From Hippea sp. KM1 (GTDB lineage Bacteria > Campylobacterota_A > Desulfurellia > Desulfurellales > Hippeaceae), in contig NZ_JAFP01000001.1 in assembly GCF_000526195.1 (NCBI RefSeq), forward strand, positions 966,001 through 1,030,000: DNA of 64,000 bases, read 5' to 3'. The notes under the pieces were generated by a model that was given only the letters and a program-made list of their open reading frames with translations, had not been told where the DNA came from and did no database searches. Shown here one piece after another: positions 42,874 through 51,645 of this stretch. A program made the position numbers and the translations under genes. Each line of letters starts with the position of its first letter. Within the stretch, counting starts at the first letter, position 1.

Positions 42874-43730
42874 CCCTTCCTCCTTCTCTTTATGAGGTTT
42901 ACATAATTGCTATAGGGAAACCTCTTGATCAACAGATCCCTATAATACACCTCAAGCTTTTTATCGTTCTGCTTTTTGTATATCTTTATCAGGGCAAATA
43001 TGGCCGCATCGGTCTTACCACCCTTATCAACGGATGCTTGGGGAAATTCCTCTATTATTCTTTTCAACAACTGCGTCGCTTTATCTATATTGCCCAAGTG
43101 TATGTGCGTATAGGCAAGCCAGAAGAGGGCATTATCAAACAGGTCTGTGTTCTTATACTCACCTATAAACCGCTCAAACAGCTCTTTTGCCTTTGAGTAA
43201 TCACCTTTTTTGTAATAGCCCAACGCCTCCCTATAAAGGGCCTTATAGTCTTTTGTATCAACCTGTGGCTTATTAGATGGCTTTTTTATTATGGTCTTAG
43301 TCTTGGGGGGCGGTGGTATGAAACCCAAAGAGGCATTATCCCTTTCTTCTTTTTTTGTGGATTGGGTTATATAGCTGAGTATGCGGTTTGCCTTCTTTTC
43401 TATCTCACTGTCTTTCTGTGGCTGCGGGTTATCCTTAGCCTGATGAGAATCCGAAAAAGATTCAGTAGAACTTAGATTATCCACCACAGAAGCCGGTGGG
43501 ATGTTGGCCAGAATATCCTCCTGCCTCTCCTTTGCCAATCTCTGCTTGATCTGTTGAAGCTTTAATTCTATCTCATCGATCTTTTTTGAGTTTTCCTCTA
43601 TCCTTTTTGAGTTAAAATCCACCCTGCTTTCTATTAGATTCAGCCGTTTCATTATAATGGAGTTGTTATCAAAGCCACACGAGCTTAAAACAAAAGCCGC
43701 AAGTGCAATTATGAAAACAAAACGGAACAT
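42870..43730 (-). CDS. CpoB/YbgF-like lipoprotein with coiled coil and TPRs
   Basis: 286 residues. MFRFVFIIALAAFVLSSCG is a lipoprotein signal with lipobox cysteine Cys18. A coiled-coil region follows (SRVDFNSKRIEENSKKIDEI, ELKLQQIKQRLAKE), then a Pro/Lys-rich linker. C-terminal TPR repeats come last (YREALGYYKKGDYSKAKELF, FWLAYTHIHLGNIDKATQLL). This is the YbgF/CpoB arrangement of the Tol-Pal system, although no tol genes are here and E. coli CpoB is not lipidated. ATG 43730 has GGGAGG upstream; the 81-codon in-frame extension crosses the promoter and is rejected. Confidence 0.88.
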   Translation of the reverse strand: MFRFVFIIALAAFVLSSCGFDNNSIIMKRLNLIESRVDFNSKRIEENSKKIDEIELKLQQIKQRLAKERQEDILANIPPASVVDNLSSTESFSDSHQAKDNPQPQKDSEIEKKANRILSYITQSTKKEERDNASLGFIPPPPKTKTIIKKPSNKPQVDTKDYKALYREALGYYKKGDYSKAKELFERFIGEYKNTDLFDNALFWLAYTHIHLGNIDKATQLLKRIIEEFPQASVDKGGKTDAAIFALIKIYKKQNDKKLEVYYRDLLIKRFPYSNYVNLIKRRRKG

Positions 43731-43749
43731 TTTACCTCCCAGTGTGAGA

Positions 43750-43778
43750 ATTTTAAATGATATCCCCTGCCTTGTCAA
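43750..43778 (-). promoter_or_regulatory. Promoter for the 12-gene operon CpoB-like to DUF2148
   Basis: Minus strand TTGACA (43778-43773), exactly 17 bases, TAAAAT (43755-43750). The -35 is consensus and the -10 differs at one base. It ends 19 bases before the ATG at 43730. No other promoter as good was seen within the following minus-strand run to 33615. Confidence 0.8.
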
Positions 43779-43795
43779 CTTATAGAAAAGAGTTA

Positions 43796-43823
43796 TTGTA
43801 TTTTCCCACCAAAAGTATATAAT
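43796..43823 (+). promoter_or_regulatory. Promoter for the DsbC-AsmA-metH-regulator operon
   Basis: TTGTAT (43796-43801), 16 bases, TATAAT (43818-43823), 31 bases before the ATG at 43855 with a TTGGAGGTG ribosome site between. It is back to back with the minus-strand promoter, 18 bp apart. Confidence 0.7.
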
Positions 43824-43854
43824 CAACAAATAAATTGGATTTTGGAGGTGTTTA

Positions 43855-44667
43855 ATGAAGGCTCTTAAGGGTTTGGCTATAGTATCGTCTTTTGTGCTTA
43901 TAGGTTCTATGTCGGCATCGGCCAAGACAAAATACGACGATGTCTTAAAAAAAATCATCCCATCAAGAATCAATTACACAGCAACCGTTGAGAAGGATAG
44001 CATTCTTAAGGGTTTTGACCAGATAAATGTGGGCATAGAAAATAAAAAGACAGGCACGATTTATCACAGATACATCTGGATATCAAAGGATAAAACAACA
44101 ATAGTGCCGGTTATACTGAAGCTAAAAGACGGTCAACTCAAAAGGGCAACCCCCCAGAAGGTAATGGAGAGGATAGAAACAGACATAAGCTGGTTTTATA
44201 ACTTAAAGAAAGAGCTGCCCAAGAGCATACTAAAATCTATCGGCAATGGCAAAACCGAGGTTTACCTATTCAGCGATCCGCTATGTCCATTCTGCAAAAG
44301 GGAGCTATCCAAGCTTATAAAGCTGGCAGAAGAAAACAAGATAAAGCTCTATGTATTGCCGTTTAATGTCCATGGGGAAGAGGCCAAGAAGGCCAGCGCC
44401 ATCTTTTTAAACATAGTGGAGAAAGACGGCCTAAAGGCGGCAATCGACAAGATAGAGGGTGCGGAGTTTAACCAGGTCAAGGATATGGTCAAAAAGGAAA
44501 AAGATATAGACAAACTCCTCAAAAAATACGGCTCTGTAATGGACAAAATAGCCAAGGCCGCATTCAAAAACGGTATAGAGGGAACGCCTGGAATAGTTAT
44601 ACCCAAAACAAAACAGAAAGGTTATGTAATCGTTGGCCTATCCAACATAGAGGAATACATTAAGTAA
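43855..44667 (+). CDS. DsbC/DsbG-like periplasmic thiol isomerase
   Basis: 270 residues with a cleavable signal peptide ending in SMSASA. An N-terminal region (about 25-120) may serve dimerisation. The thioredoxin-fold domain has the active site C144-PF-C147 in FSDPLCPFCKREL, and the cis-Pro loop is GIEGTPGIVIP. This is the DsbC/DsbG-type layout; the dipeptide Pro-Phe between cysteines also occurs in oxidases, so oxidase versus isomerase is uncertain. Together with the VKOR-thioredoxin fusion at 51646 it suggests a periplasmic disulfide system. Confidence 0.88.
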   Translation: MKALKGLAIVSSFVLIGSMSASAKTKYDDVLKKIIPSRINYTATVEKDSILKGFDQINVGIENKKTGTIYHRYIWISKDKTTIVPVILKLKDGQLKRATPQKVMERIETDISWFYNLKKELPKSILKSIGNGKTEVYLFSDPLCPFCKRELSKLIKLAEENKIKLYVLPFNVHGEEAKKASAIFLNIVEKDGLKAAIDKIEGAEFNQVKDMVKKEKDIDKLLKKYGSVMDKIAKAAFKNGIEGTPGIVIPKTKQKGYVIVGLSNIEEYIK

Positions 44668-44669
44668 GA

Positions 44670-47489
44670 ATGAGAAGACTGCTAAGCTATCTTTTCTTTA
44701 TTGTTGTAATAGCAGTTCTTCTGACATCGGCGGCATCGTTCGTCATCTGGAAAAAGCTGGATGCCGCCTTTTTCTATTCACTGATAAAATCACAAACCCA
44801 AAAACTCAAAAAAAGTGGCATAGAGGTAAGGCTAAAGGGTCTAAATGTAAGGAAACACTTTCCATACATCACCATAGAGGCAAAGACGGTTGCCTTTAGC
44901 CAGAATGGGTTAGAAGCCTATGGCTTCAATGTTAAAGACACCATATCCATACCAAAGGCTTTAATATCCAAGCTGGTATACGGAACATACGCAGGTGTAA
45001 TAAATGCAAGCCTCATATCCATAAACGCAGGCAATATCAAACTAAAACTGAAAAAACCCACAATCGAGTTGTTTCTAAACAAGGATATAAGGTTATCTCT
45101 AAAAACCCATTCTCTTACAACACCATACCTAACACTCAACAACCTGACCGCCAAAGCAGAGATAGACAAAACAAACAAAACCTTAACCCTACAGGTAAAA
45201 AACCCCTCTGGATTCGACATAGACTCAAAGATCAGCCTAAAGGGAGAAACACCAAATATCAGAGCAAACATAACAACACCGTATTTAGACATAACCCCGT
45301 TTAGGTCTCTTTTGAGCCCCCATCTTAAACGATTCATACTATCGGGCTTCATCAAGCTAAAAAACATAGAAATAGACGGCAATCTGCTAAACCCCGCATC
45401 GATAAAAACAGGTAAGATCGACATCAAAGAGGCTGCCTTTAGAATAGACCTAAAAAGCTCCATATTCCACATAAAAAGCGCAAATATAGAGATAGAGGAA
45501 AACAAATTGATTGCTCTTGCCAAGGGCAATTTTGAAGGGATAACAACGGACGGCTCTGAGTTTATAGTGTATCGAAAGAAGGACTATCCCATGGAGATGC
45601 ACCTGCATCTGCAGGGTAATGCCAATGAATATGTCAGGGTGTTTTTAGAGGAAAACATCTTCTCAAAGGACGATCTGGATGTATTGGGCAAAACAAAGAA
45701 CCTAAAAGGCCTGATAAGGGCAGACATAGACATATACGAATACAAAAGGAGACCCAGGCCGTATTTCGATTTTGATGTTAAGCTATACCCAAAAACAGTG
45801 GAGTTTGAAAACTCAAATATCCCCGGCGGATGGGTCAAGGTAAGGGGCTTTTTAAGGATTCAAAGAATTACAGACGGCGGAGTGGTAAAAAGGCTCATGT
45901 TAACCTTCAAAGATTTAAATGCCACAACAAAAACCTCCAACCTAAAGACTGGTCTGTTTGTTCTGGATATAAAACCCAAACTGCTCCTGAATGGTAGCTT
46001 CAATCTAAACATATCCAAAGAAGATCTAAACTTCTTCCTGACCAAATTCAGCCACAAAAATCTCCCATTCAACATAAAAAAGGCACACATAAAGGCCACT
46101 ATCAACGGAAGTCCATCGAGGTTCTCATTCAACACAGATATCTCAACGGCCTCATCCATAAACAACATACCGCTAAACCTAAAGGCAAAGGGTATATTCA
46201 ACGCCCCCCTGCTAAAGATAGAAGCATTAACCCTAAAAAGCATAGGCAACATCTCATTCAGCGGCAACATAGATATGAAGAGGCTAAATATAACAAGCCT
46301 CTCTGCAACATTCAAAAAGCTAAAAATAGAAACCATTGCCTCAATAATCAACACAATACCGGACATCAAGGGAACAATAGACGGCAAAATCAGCCTAAAC
46401 AAACAAAACGGTAAATTCTTCCTAAACAAGGGCAGCATATCCATAACAGACGGCAAATTCAAGGCGATAGACAACATATCGGCAGACATAAACTCAGACG
46501 GTAGTATGCTGTATATGACAAATTGCAGCTTCAACCTCTTAAACAATCAACTATTGTCCTATGGCAGATACAACCTAAACACCAAAAGCGGGGATTTGAG
46601 TATTTTTGGCGATGTTGTAAACCTAAATGTAAAGCAGCTGATAAAACCCAAAAAGACGCAAAACAACACAACTGTTAAGCTTCCCCATTTTAGCCTAAAG
46701 ATAAAGGCAAACATACTAAAGCTCAACCTAAAGGACAACAAGCAAACAAAGGATATCGGTGCAACAACGCTAAACTGCGCCATAACACCCAAAAGTCTCG
46801 ATATAAACATATTCAGCCTTCCAACCAAGATAACAGCCACATTCAGAAAAAAACGACTGAAAATCAACATATCAGACAGTGCGCTATGGGAATTCTTTAC
46901 CCAATGCAAAGCAAAGCACTCATCCATAAACATAAAAGCCGCCTTAACATCACCAAAAGACAACGAATTAAACATAAAAACACTCAGGGGCAAGATCAAC
47001 CTTACATCACGAAACGGCTGTATCAAGATGGGCTCATCATCCCTAAATCTATTCAGCATAATTCTAAACCCATTTAAAAACCTAACCACAAAGCTAAACA
47101 CCCAGGACAGGATAGATTACAAATACATAAAGGGCGAGTTATCCTTAAATAACGGTATATTGAAGGCAACCGATAAAAATCCCATAATATTAGATGGCAA
47201 CATAGAGATATTCGGATACGGTAAATACAATATAATATCGAAGAATATCGATGCCTATATAACCTTCATAACATTCTCCACCATAAACAAGCTGGTTTCC
47301 AAGATTCCCGTTGTGGGGTGGATCATAGGGGGCAAGGAGAAGAGCTTTACAGGCTTGAGTTTTCATGTAAAAGGGGATATAAATAATCCCTCGATAAAAC
47401 CTATTCCCTTTAAAAGCCTTGCAAAGGGAATAGCCGATGTGCTAAAAAGGACGATCATGTTGCCACTGGGCATTTTTGGGGTGAAATAG
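44670..47489 (+). CDS. AsmA/YhdP-like large envelope protein
   Basis: 939 residues with one N-terminal membrane anchor (about 5-28) and then a very long, beta-rich, Asn/Lys/Ile-rich periplasmic body made of short repeated strand patterns. The C-terminus, from GILKATDKNPIILDGN through PVVGWIIGGKEKSFTGLSFH and GDINNPSIKPIPF, matches the AsmA-like C-terminal region seen in YhdP/TamB-type proteins. These form extended lipid-carrying bridges between inner and outer membrane. Two bases separate it from the DsbC-like gene and it abuts metH. Low sequence complexity limits the subfamily call. Confidence 0.85.
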   Translation: MRRLLSYLFFIVVIAVLLTSAASFVIWKKLDAAFFYSLIKSQTQKLKKSGIEVRLKGLNVRKHFPYITIEAKTVAFSQNGLEAYGFNVKDTISIPKALISKLVYGTYAGVINASLISINAGNIKLKLKKPTIELFLNKDIRLSLKTHSLTTPYLTLNNLTAKAEIDKTNKTLTLQVKNPSGFDIDSKISLKGETPNIRANITTPYLDITPFRSLLSPHLKRFILSGFIKLKNIEIDGNLLNPASIKTGKIDIKEAAFRIDLKSSIFHIKSANIEIEENKLIALAKGNFEGITTDGSEFIVYRKKDYPMEMHLHLQGNANEYVRVFLEENIFSKDDLDVLGKTKNLKGLIRADIDIYEYKRRPRPYFDFDVKLYPKTVEFENSNIPGGWVKVRGFLRIQRITDGGVVKRLMLTFKDLNATTKTSNLKTGLFVLDIKPKLLLNGSFNLNISKEDLNFFLTKFSHKNLPFNIKKAHIKATINGSPSRFSFNTDISTASSINNIPLNLKAKGIFNAPLLKIEALTLKSIGNISFSGNIDMKRLNITSLSATFKKLKIETIASIINTIPDIKGTIDGKISLNKQNGKFFLNKGSISITDGKFKAIDNISADINSDGSMLYMTNCSFNLLNNQLLSYGRYNLNTKSGDLSIFGDVVNLNVKQLIKPKKTQNNTTVKLPHFSLKIKANILKLNLKDNKQTKDIGATTLNCAITPKSLDINIFSLPTKITATFRKKRLKINISDSALWEFFTQCKAKHSSINIKAALTSPKDNELNIKTLRGKINLTSRNGCIKMGSSSLNLFSIILNPFKNLTTKLNTQDRIDYKYIKGELSLNNGILKATDKNPIILDGNIEIFGYGKYNIISKNIDAYITFITFSTINKLVSKIPVVGWIIGGKEKSFTGLSFHVKGDINNPSIKPIPFKSLAKGIADVLKRTIMLPLGIFGVK

Positions 47490-49910
47490 ATGAGAAATTT
47501 TAGGGAAGAATTGGGAAAAGGGATTTTGATATTGGACGGTGCTATGGGCACCCAGCTTCAGGAAAAAGGTATCCTTGCAACCGGCACATGCCCGGATTAT
47601 CTGAATGTAACACATCCTAAAGAGATAGCCGAGATACATAAATCGTATTTAGATGCCGGTGCAGACATAATAGTAACCAACACATTTGGTGCAAATCCCA
47701 TAAAACTCGAAGAGTTTGGCTTACAAGAAGAGGTTTATAAAATCAATTACGAGGCCGTAAGAATAGCAAAGGATGTTGTTGGTGATAAGGGGTTTGTCTC
47801 CCTATCCATAGGGCCAACCGGCAAATTCTTAGAACCCGTCGGAGAGGCGGATTTTGATTACATAAAGGAGGTATTCAAAAAACAGGTTCAACCTGCGGTC
47901 GATGCCGATGTGGATCTATTCTCATTGGAAACATTCATGGATATAAAGGAGCTAAAGGCCGCCATAATAGCCATAAGGGAGATAACAGACAAGCCCATAA
48001 TAGCCATGATGACCTTCGCAGAAGACGGAAGAACCATACTCGGCACATCGCCTGAGGTATTTGCAAAAACTATAGAGGTTATGGATGTTGATGTAATAGG
48101 CGCAAACTGCTCTGTAGGCCCAGATTTACTGAACGAATTTGTAAAGAAGATGGCAAAGGTTAGCGATATGCCGCTTATCATACAGCCAAATGCAGGCATT
48201 CCGAGGCTTGTGGACGGCAAGACGATATTCCCCGTTGGGCCTGAGGAGTTTGCAAGTTATGCGGATGATTTCAAGGAGTATGCAGCAATCGTCGCTGGAT
48301 GCTGCGGCACAGGCCCAGACCACATAAGGCTCCTTGCCAAAAAACTCAAGGGCCAGCCTGCGAAAAAAAGGACGCCAGAGAAGGCCACCGTCCTAACAAG
48401 CAGAAGCCAGCTTATCGAGATAGGGTATTCAAGACCTGTGGTATTCATAGGCGAAAGACTCAACCCCACAGGCAAGAAACACTTAAAAGAACAGCTAAAA
48501 GAGGGCAAAACCGGCCTATACAGAAAAGAGGCCATAGAACAGACAGAGCACGGGGCGATGGCACTGGATATAAATGTGGGCGTTCCGATGATAGATGAGC
48601 CCGCCATGATGAAGAAATGCGTACTGGCCGTGGAGAGCGTGGTTTCTGTGCCTTTGGTTATAGACTCATCAAACATAGAGGCCATAGAGGCCGGCCTGAA
48701 GGCTGCAGACGGAAAGGTTTTAATCAACTCCGTGAACGGCTCCAAAGAGAGCATGGAGGCGGTCTTACCGCTTGCTAAAAAATACGGGGCAGCCATACTG
48801 GCGCTACTGTTAGATGAGACCGGTATTCCAGACACAGCAGAAGAGAGGTTGAAGATACTCGACAGGATCGTTGAGAACGCCAAAAGATTCGGCATAAGAG
48901 AAGAAGACATAGTGGCCGATGCATTGGCCTTAACCATAGGCAGCGACAAAGAGAGGGCGCTTGAAACCCTGAGAACCATAAAACTCATAAAGGAGAAATA
49001 CGGCATAACAACCATCTTGGGTTTGAGCAATGTATCGTTTGGCCTGCCAAATAGAAAGCTCATCAACTCATCCTTCATGGCTATGGCCATATACAACGGT
49101 CTGGATAGCGCCATAGTCAACCCGTATGATGAACTGCTATGGCAGATAAAGTATGCAAGTGACCTGATCGTGGACAGGGATAAGGACGCCTCAATCTACA
49201 TAAACAATTCAAACGACATCACGCTGGAAAACAGATCAACATCAAAGGCAAAATTAGAACTGATAAAATCACCGTTTGAAAAGGGTAGCTTAGAGGATAG
49301 ATTATTTATGTGCGTGATAGAGGGCAACGAGGAGGAGATAGTCCCCCTAACACAGGATGCCCTAAAAAGCAAAGAACCGCTCCAGATTAGCAACGAAATA
49401 CTCATACCTGCACTCGATGTGGTGGGCAAACTCTATGATAAGGGGATATACTTCTTACCACAGATGATAAAATCGGCAAACGCCATGAAAAAGGCCTTTA
49501 ACATACTAAAGGAAGAGATAAAAAAAAGGGCAACAAAGCAAAAAACAGGCAAAACCATCATAATGGCAACGGTCAAGGGCGACATACACGATATAGGCAA
49601 AAACATCGTCTCGCTATTGCTTGAGACAAACGGATTTGAGGTTGTGGATTTGGGTAAGAATGTGGATGATGAGACCATTCTAAAAGCCATAGAGGAGCAC
49701 CACGCAGACGCCGTTGGATTATCGGCCTTGATGACCACAACGATGGTCAACATGAAGAATGTTATAGATAAGATCAAGATGAAGGGCTTAAATGTGAAGA
49801 TAATGGTGGGTGGCGCCGCTGTTAGTGAGGATTTTGCCAAGAAGATAGGCGCCGATATGTATGCGAAGGATGCAATAGAGGCTGTGAGGTTGGCAAAGGA
49901 AAATGTATAG
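47490..49910 (+). CDS. metH: Cobalamin-dependent methionine synthase lacking the reactivation domain
   Basis: 806 residues. Residues 1-290 are the homocysteine-binding barrel with zinc ligands C207, C271 and C272 (GANCSVGPD, VAGCCGTGPD). About 315-570 is the pterin-binding domain (VVFIGERLNPTGKKHLKE). About 600-806 are the cobalamin cap and Rossmann domains with the lower-ligand histidine near 700 in KGDIHDIGKNIVSLL. The protein ends there; E. coli MetH has about 340 further residues that bind SAM and flavodoxin for reductive reactivation. The gene is intact, so the absence is real. It starts at the base after the AsmA-like stop. Confidence 0.95.
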   Translation: MRNFREELGKGILILDGAMGTQLQEKGILATGTCPDYLNVTHPKEIAEIHKSYLDAGADIIVTNTFGANPIKLEEFGLQEEVYKINYEAVRIAKDVVGDKGFVSLSIGPTGKFLEPVGEADFDYIKEVFKKQVQPAVDADVDLFSLETFMDIKELKAAIIAIREITDKPIIAMMTFAEDGRTILGTSPEVFAKTIEVMDVDVIGANCSVGPDLLNEFVKKMAKVSDMPLIIQPNAGIPRLVDGKTIFPVGPEEFASYADDFKEYAAIVAGCCGTGPDHIRLLAKKLKGQPAKKRTPEKATVLTSRSQLIEIGYSRPVVFIGERLNPTGKKHLKEQLKEGKTGLYRKEAIEQTEHGAMALDINVGVPMIDEPAMMKKCVLAVESVVSVPLVIDSSNIEAIEAGLKAADGKVLINSVNGSKESMEAVLPLAKKYGAAILALLLDETGIPDTAEERLKILDRIVENAKRFGIREEDIVADALALTIGSDKERALETLRTIKLIKEKYGITTILGLSNVSFGLPNRKLINSSFMAMAIYNGLDSAIVNPYDELLWQIKYASDLIVDRDKDASIYINNSNDITLENRSTSKAKLELIKSPFEKGSLEDRLFMCVIEGNEEEIVPLTQDALKSKEPLQISNEILIPALDVVGKLYDKGIYFLPQMIKSANAMKKAFNILKEEIKKRATKQKTGKTIIMATVKGDIHDIGKNIVSLLLETNGFEVVDLGKNVDDETILKAIEEHHADAVGLSALMTTTMVNMKNVIDKIKMKGLNVKIMVGGAAVSEDFAKKIGADMYAKDAIEAVRLAKENV

Positions 49911-51063
49911 GGTATTGGTTGTTGATGACGATGAGCAGATGAGGGTGGCCTTAAGGGCCACATTAGAGCATCTGGGATATCAGCCAACGCTATCAAAGGA
50001 CGCCAAAGAGGCCTTAAAACTACTAAAAAAACACGATTACGATTTGATATTGAGTGATTTGAAGATGCCAAAGATGGACGGCGTTGAATTCCTAAAAGAG
50101 GTAAAAGACCTAAAGCCCCATATACCGTTTGTTATGATAACGGCCTTTGGCGATATAAAAACGGCTGTTGAGACGATGAAATTGGGGGCATTTGACTTTA
50201 TACTAAAGCCGTTTTCCCAGGATGCACTAAAAAAGATTATAGAGATGGCCATATCGCATACATCCATAAAACAGACCATCCAGAACAAGCCAGCAACTAC
50301 AAAGCAAAAAGAGGGTTTCGTATTCAAAAGCAAGGCTATGGAGAATATCATAACCCTTGCACAAAAGGTGGCCCAGACGGATGCAACGGTTCTGCTGATT
50401 GGTGAAAGCGGGACGGGTAAAGAGGTTCTGGCACGCTATATACACTCAATAAGCAACAGGTCAAAGGGAAGCTTTGTGGCTGTAAACTGCGCTGCAATCC
50501 CCCAGAATTTATTAGAAAGCGAGATGTTTGGGTACGAAAAGGGCGCATTCAGCGGGGCAACGAAGGCACATCCGGGCAAGTTTGAGCAGGCAAACGGCGG
50601 AACAATACTCTTGGATGAGATAAGCGAGATGCCTTTAGAGCTTCAGGCAAAGCTCCTTCGGGTTATTCAGGAGAAAACGGTTGACAGAATAGGCTCTACA
50701 TCGTCCATTAAGGTTGATGTAAGGATTATATGCACCACCAACAGAAACATAGAAGAAGAGGTAAAAGAGGGTAAATTCAGGGAGGATCTGTATTACAGGA
50801 TTAGCGTCTTTCCTATAAGAATACCACCCTTAAGGGAAAGAAAGGACGAAATACCGCATCTAATAGATTTCTTCATAGAGAGGTTTTCTGCTCAATTTGA
50901 TAAACAGATAGAGGGGATAGAGGAGGAGGCTTTAAAGATTCTCAACAACTATCCGTGGCCAGGCAACATCAGGGAGTTGCAGAATGTCATCGAAAGGGCT
51001 GTTGTTCTATGCGAGGGTAAATACATAACGAAGGATGATATATTCTTGCATAACCTCGGATAA
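49903..51063 (+). CDS. Sigma-54-type response regulator without DNA-binding domain
   Basis: 386 residues. Receiver domain 1-120 with acidic pocket VVDDD, phospho-acceptor Asp52 (LILSDLKMP) and Lys in LKPF. AAA+ domain from about 140: Walker A GESGTGKEVLAR (167-178), the sigma-54 contact loop reads GAFSGA at 214-219 instead of the usual GAFTGA, Walker B GGTILLDEISEM, sensor and arginine fingers FREDLYYRISVFPIRIPPLR. It stops soon after YPWPGNIRELQNVIERAV with no Fis-type helix-turn-helix. Helicobacter FlgR likewise lacks one and acts from solution. Overlaps metH by 8 bp. A membrane kinase partner is not in the window. Confidence 0.93.
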   Translation: MYRVLVVDDDEQMRVALRATLEHLGYQPTLSKDAKEALKLLKKHDYDLILSDLKMPKMDGVEFLKEVKDLKPHIPFVMITAFGDIKTAVETMKLGAFDFILKPFSQDALKKIIEMAISHTSIKQTIQNKPATTKQKEGFVFKSKAMENIITLAQKVAQTDATVLLIGESGTGKEVLARYIHSISNRSKGSFVAVNCAAIPQNLLESEMFGYEKGAFSGATKAHPGKFEQANGGTILLDEISEMPLELQAKLLRVIQEKTVDRIGSTSSIKVDVRIICTTNRNIEEEVKEGKFREDLYYRISVFPIRIPPLRERKDEIPHLIDFFIERFSAQFDKQIEGIEEEALKILNNYPWPGNIRELQNVIERAVVLCEGKYITKDDIFLHNLG

Positions 51064-51071
51064 AAAAGAAG

Positions 51072-51091
51072 GGCAGGGCTTCCGCCCCGCC
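51072..51091. terminator. Intrinsic terminator between convergent genes
   Basis: Stem GGCAGGGC (51072-51079) and GCCCCGCC (51084-51091) with one A-C mismatch and a TTCC loop. On the minus strand it is followed by CTTCTTTTTT, a proper U-tract for the SlyD-like gene; on the plus strand by TGTTTGCTTTTC, weaker but usable for the response regulator gene. Confidence 0.75.
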
Positions 51092-51110
51092 TGTTTGCTT
51101 TTCTTCAGTG

Positions 51111-51533
51111 TTAGCTTACCTTCACAATCTCAACATCAAAGATGAGATCCCTACCGGCAAGTGGATGGTTGAAATCTATGGTTACGCTTTCCTCATCCAC
51201 CTCAACTATAGTTACAGGAATACTGCCGTTTTGCATCTGGGCCAATAGCTGCATACCCACCTTCGGCTCTATGTTTTCGGGCAATTGAGTTCTCGGCACT
51301 TTCTGTATGGCGTTGGGATCCCTCTGACCGTAAGCATCATCGGCTTTTACCTTAACGGTCTTCTTCTGACCCTCTTCCATACCTTCCAATTCGGCCTCTA
51401 AGGCAGGAATAATACTACCCTCTCCAAACACGAAGCTCAACGGCTCCCTGTTCTCGCTTGAGTCAAAAACCGTACCGTCCTCAAGCTTTCCGACATAGTG
51501 CATCTGCACTGTCCTACCAGTCTCAACCTTCAT
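51111..51533 (-). CDS. slyD: SlyD-like FKBP-type peptidyl-prolyl isomerase
   Basis: 140 residues. FKBP core VQMHYVGKLEDGTVFDSS and PLSFVFGEGSIIPALEAEL, with an inserted chaperone (IF) domain VKADDAYGQRDPNAIQKVPR, and the closing strand FNHPLAGRDLIFDVEIV with the characteristic NHPLAG. The metal-binding His/Cys-rich tail of E. coli SlyD is absent. ATG 51533 has GGAGG seven bases upstream; a 45-codon in-frame extension runs through the promoter and is discounted. Cytoplasmic folding helper. Confidence 0.94.
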   Translation of the reverse strand: MKVETGRTVQMHYVGKLEDGTVFDSSENREPLSFVFGEGSIIPALEAELEGMEEGQKKTVKVKADDAYGQRDPNAIQKVPRTQLPENIEPKVGMQLLAQMQNGSIPVTIVEVDEESVTIDFNHPLAGRDLIFDVEIVKVS

Positions 51534-51564
51534 CAAAAATCCTCCAAAAAACTTAAAGTTTTGG

Positions 51565-51593
51565 ATTATCTCATAAAAGTTGACAAAATGCAA
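51565..51593 (-). promoter_or_regulatory. Promoter for the SlyD-like gene
   Basis: Minus strand TTGCAT (51593-51588), 17 bases, GATAAT (51570-51565), 31 bases before ATG 51533. It overlaps the divergent plus-strand promoter. Confidence 0.65.
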
Positions 51594-51609
51594 GGAAAAT
51601 GAATAATAG
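51580..51609 (+). promoter_or_regulatory. Promoter for the VKOR-thioredoxin gene
   Basis: TTGACA (51580-51585) is consensus; the -10 is either ATAATA or TAATAG within 51603-51609 at spacing 17-18. The -35 lies in the spacer of the divergent SlyD promoter, so only one polymerase could sit here at a time. Confidence 0.6.
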
Positions 51610-51645
51610 CTGCCGCTGAGAAACAAATTTAAATAGGTGGTAAAG

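Noticed and set aside
43731-43973. Upstream extension of the CpoB-like gene to 43973
   Set aside because: It crosses the divergent promoters and the start of the DsbC-like gene, whereas ATG 43730 has a perfect ribosome site and begins a lipoprotein signal.
44918-47101. Long open frames on the minus strand inside the AsmA-like gene (for example 44918-45529, 45860-46546, 46559-47101)
   Set aside because: They mirror the A-rich, low-complexity plus-strand gene. Their products are Phe/Leu/Ser-rich without motifs, and no ribosome sites or promoters were seen.
48257-49120. Open frame of 287 codons antisense to metH
   Set aside because: metH is intact and strongly conserved here; the antisense product has a Ser/Leu/Met-rich composition with no domain pattern.
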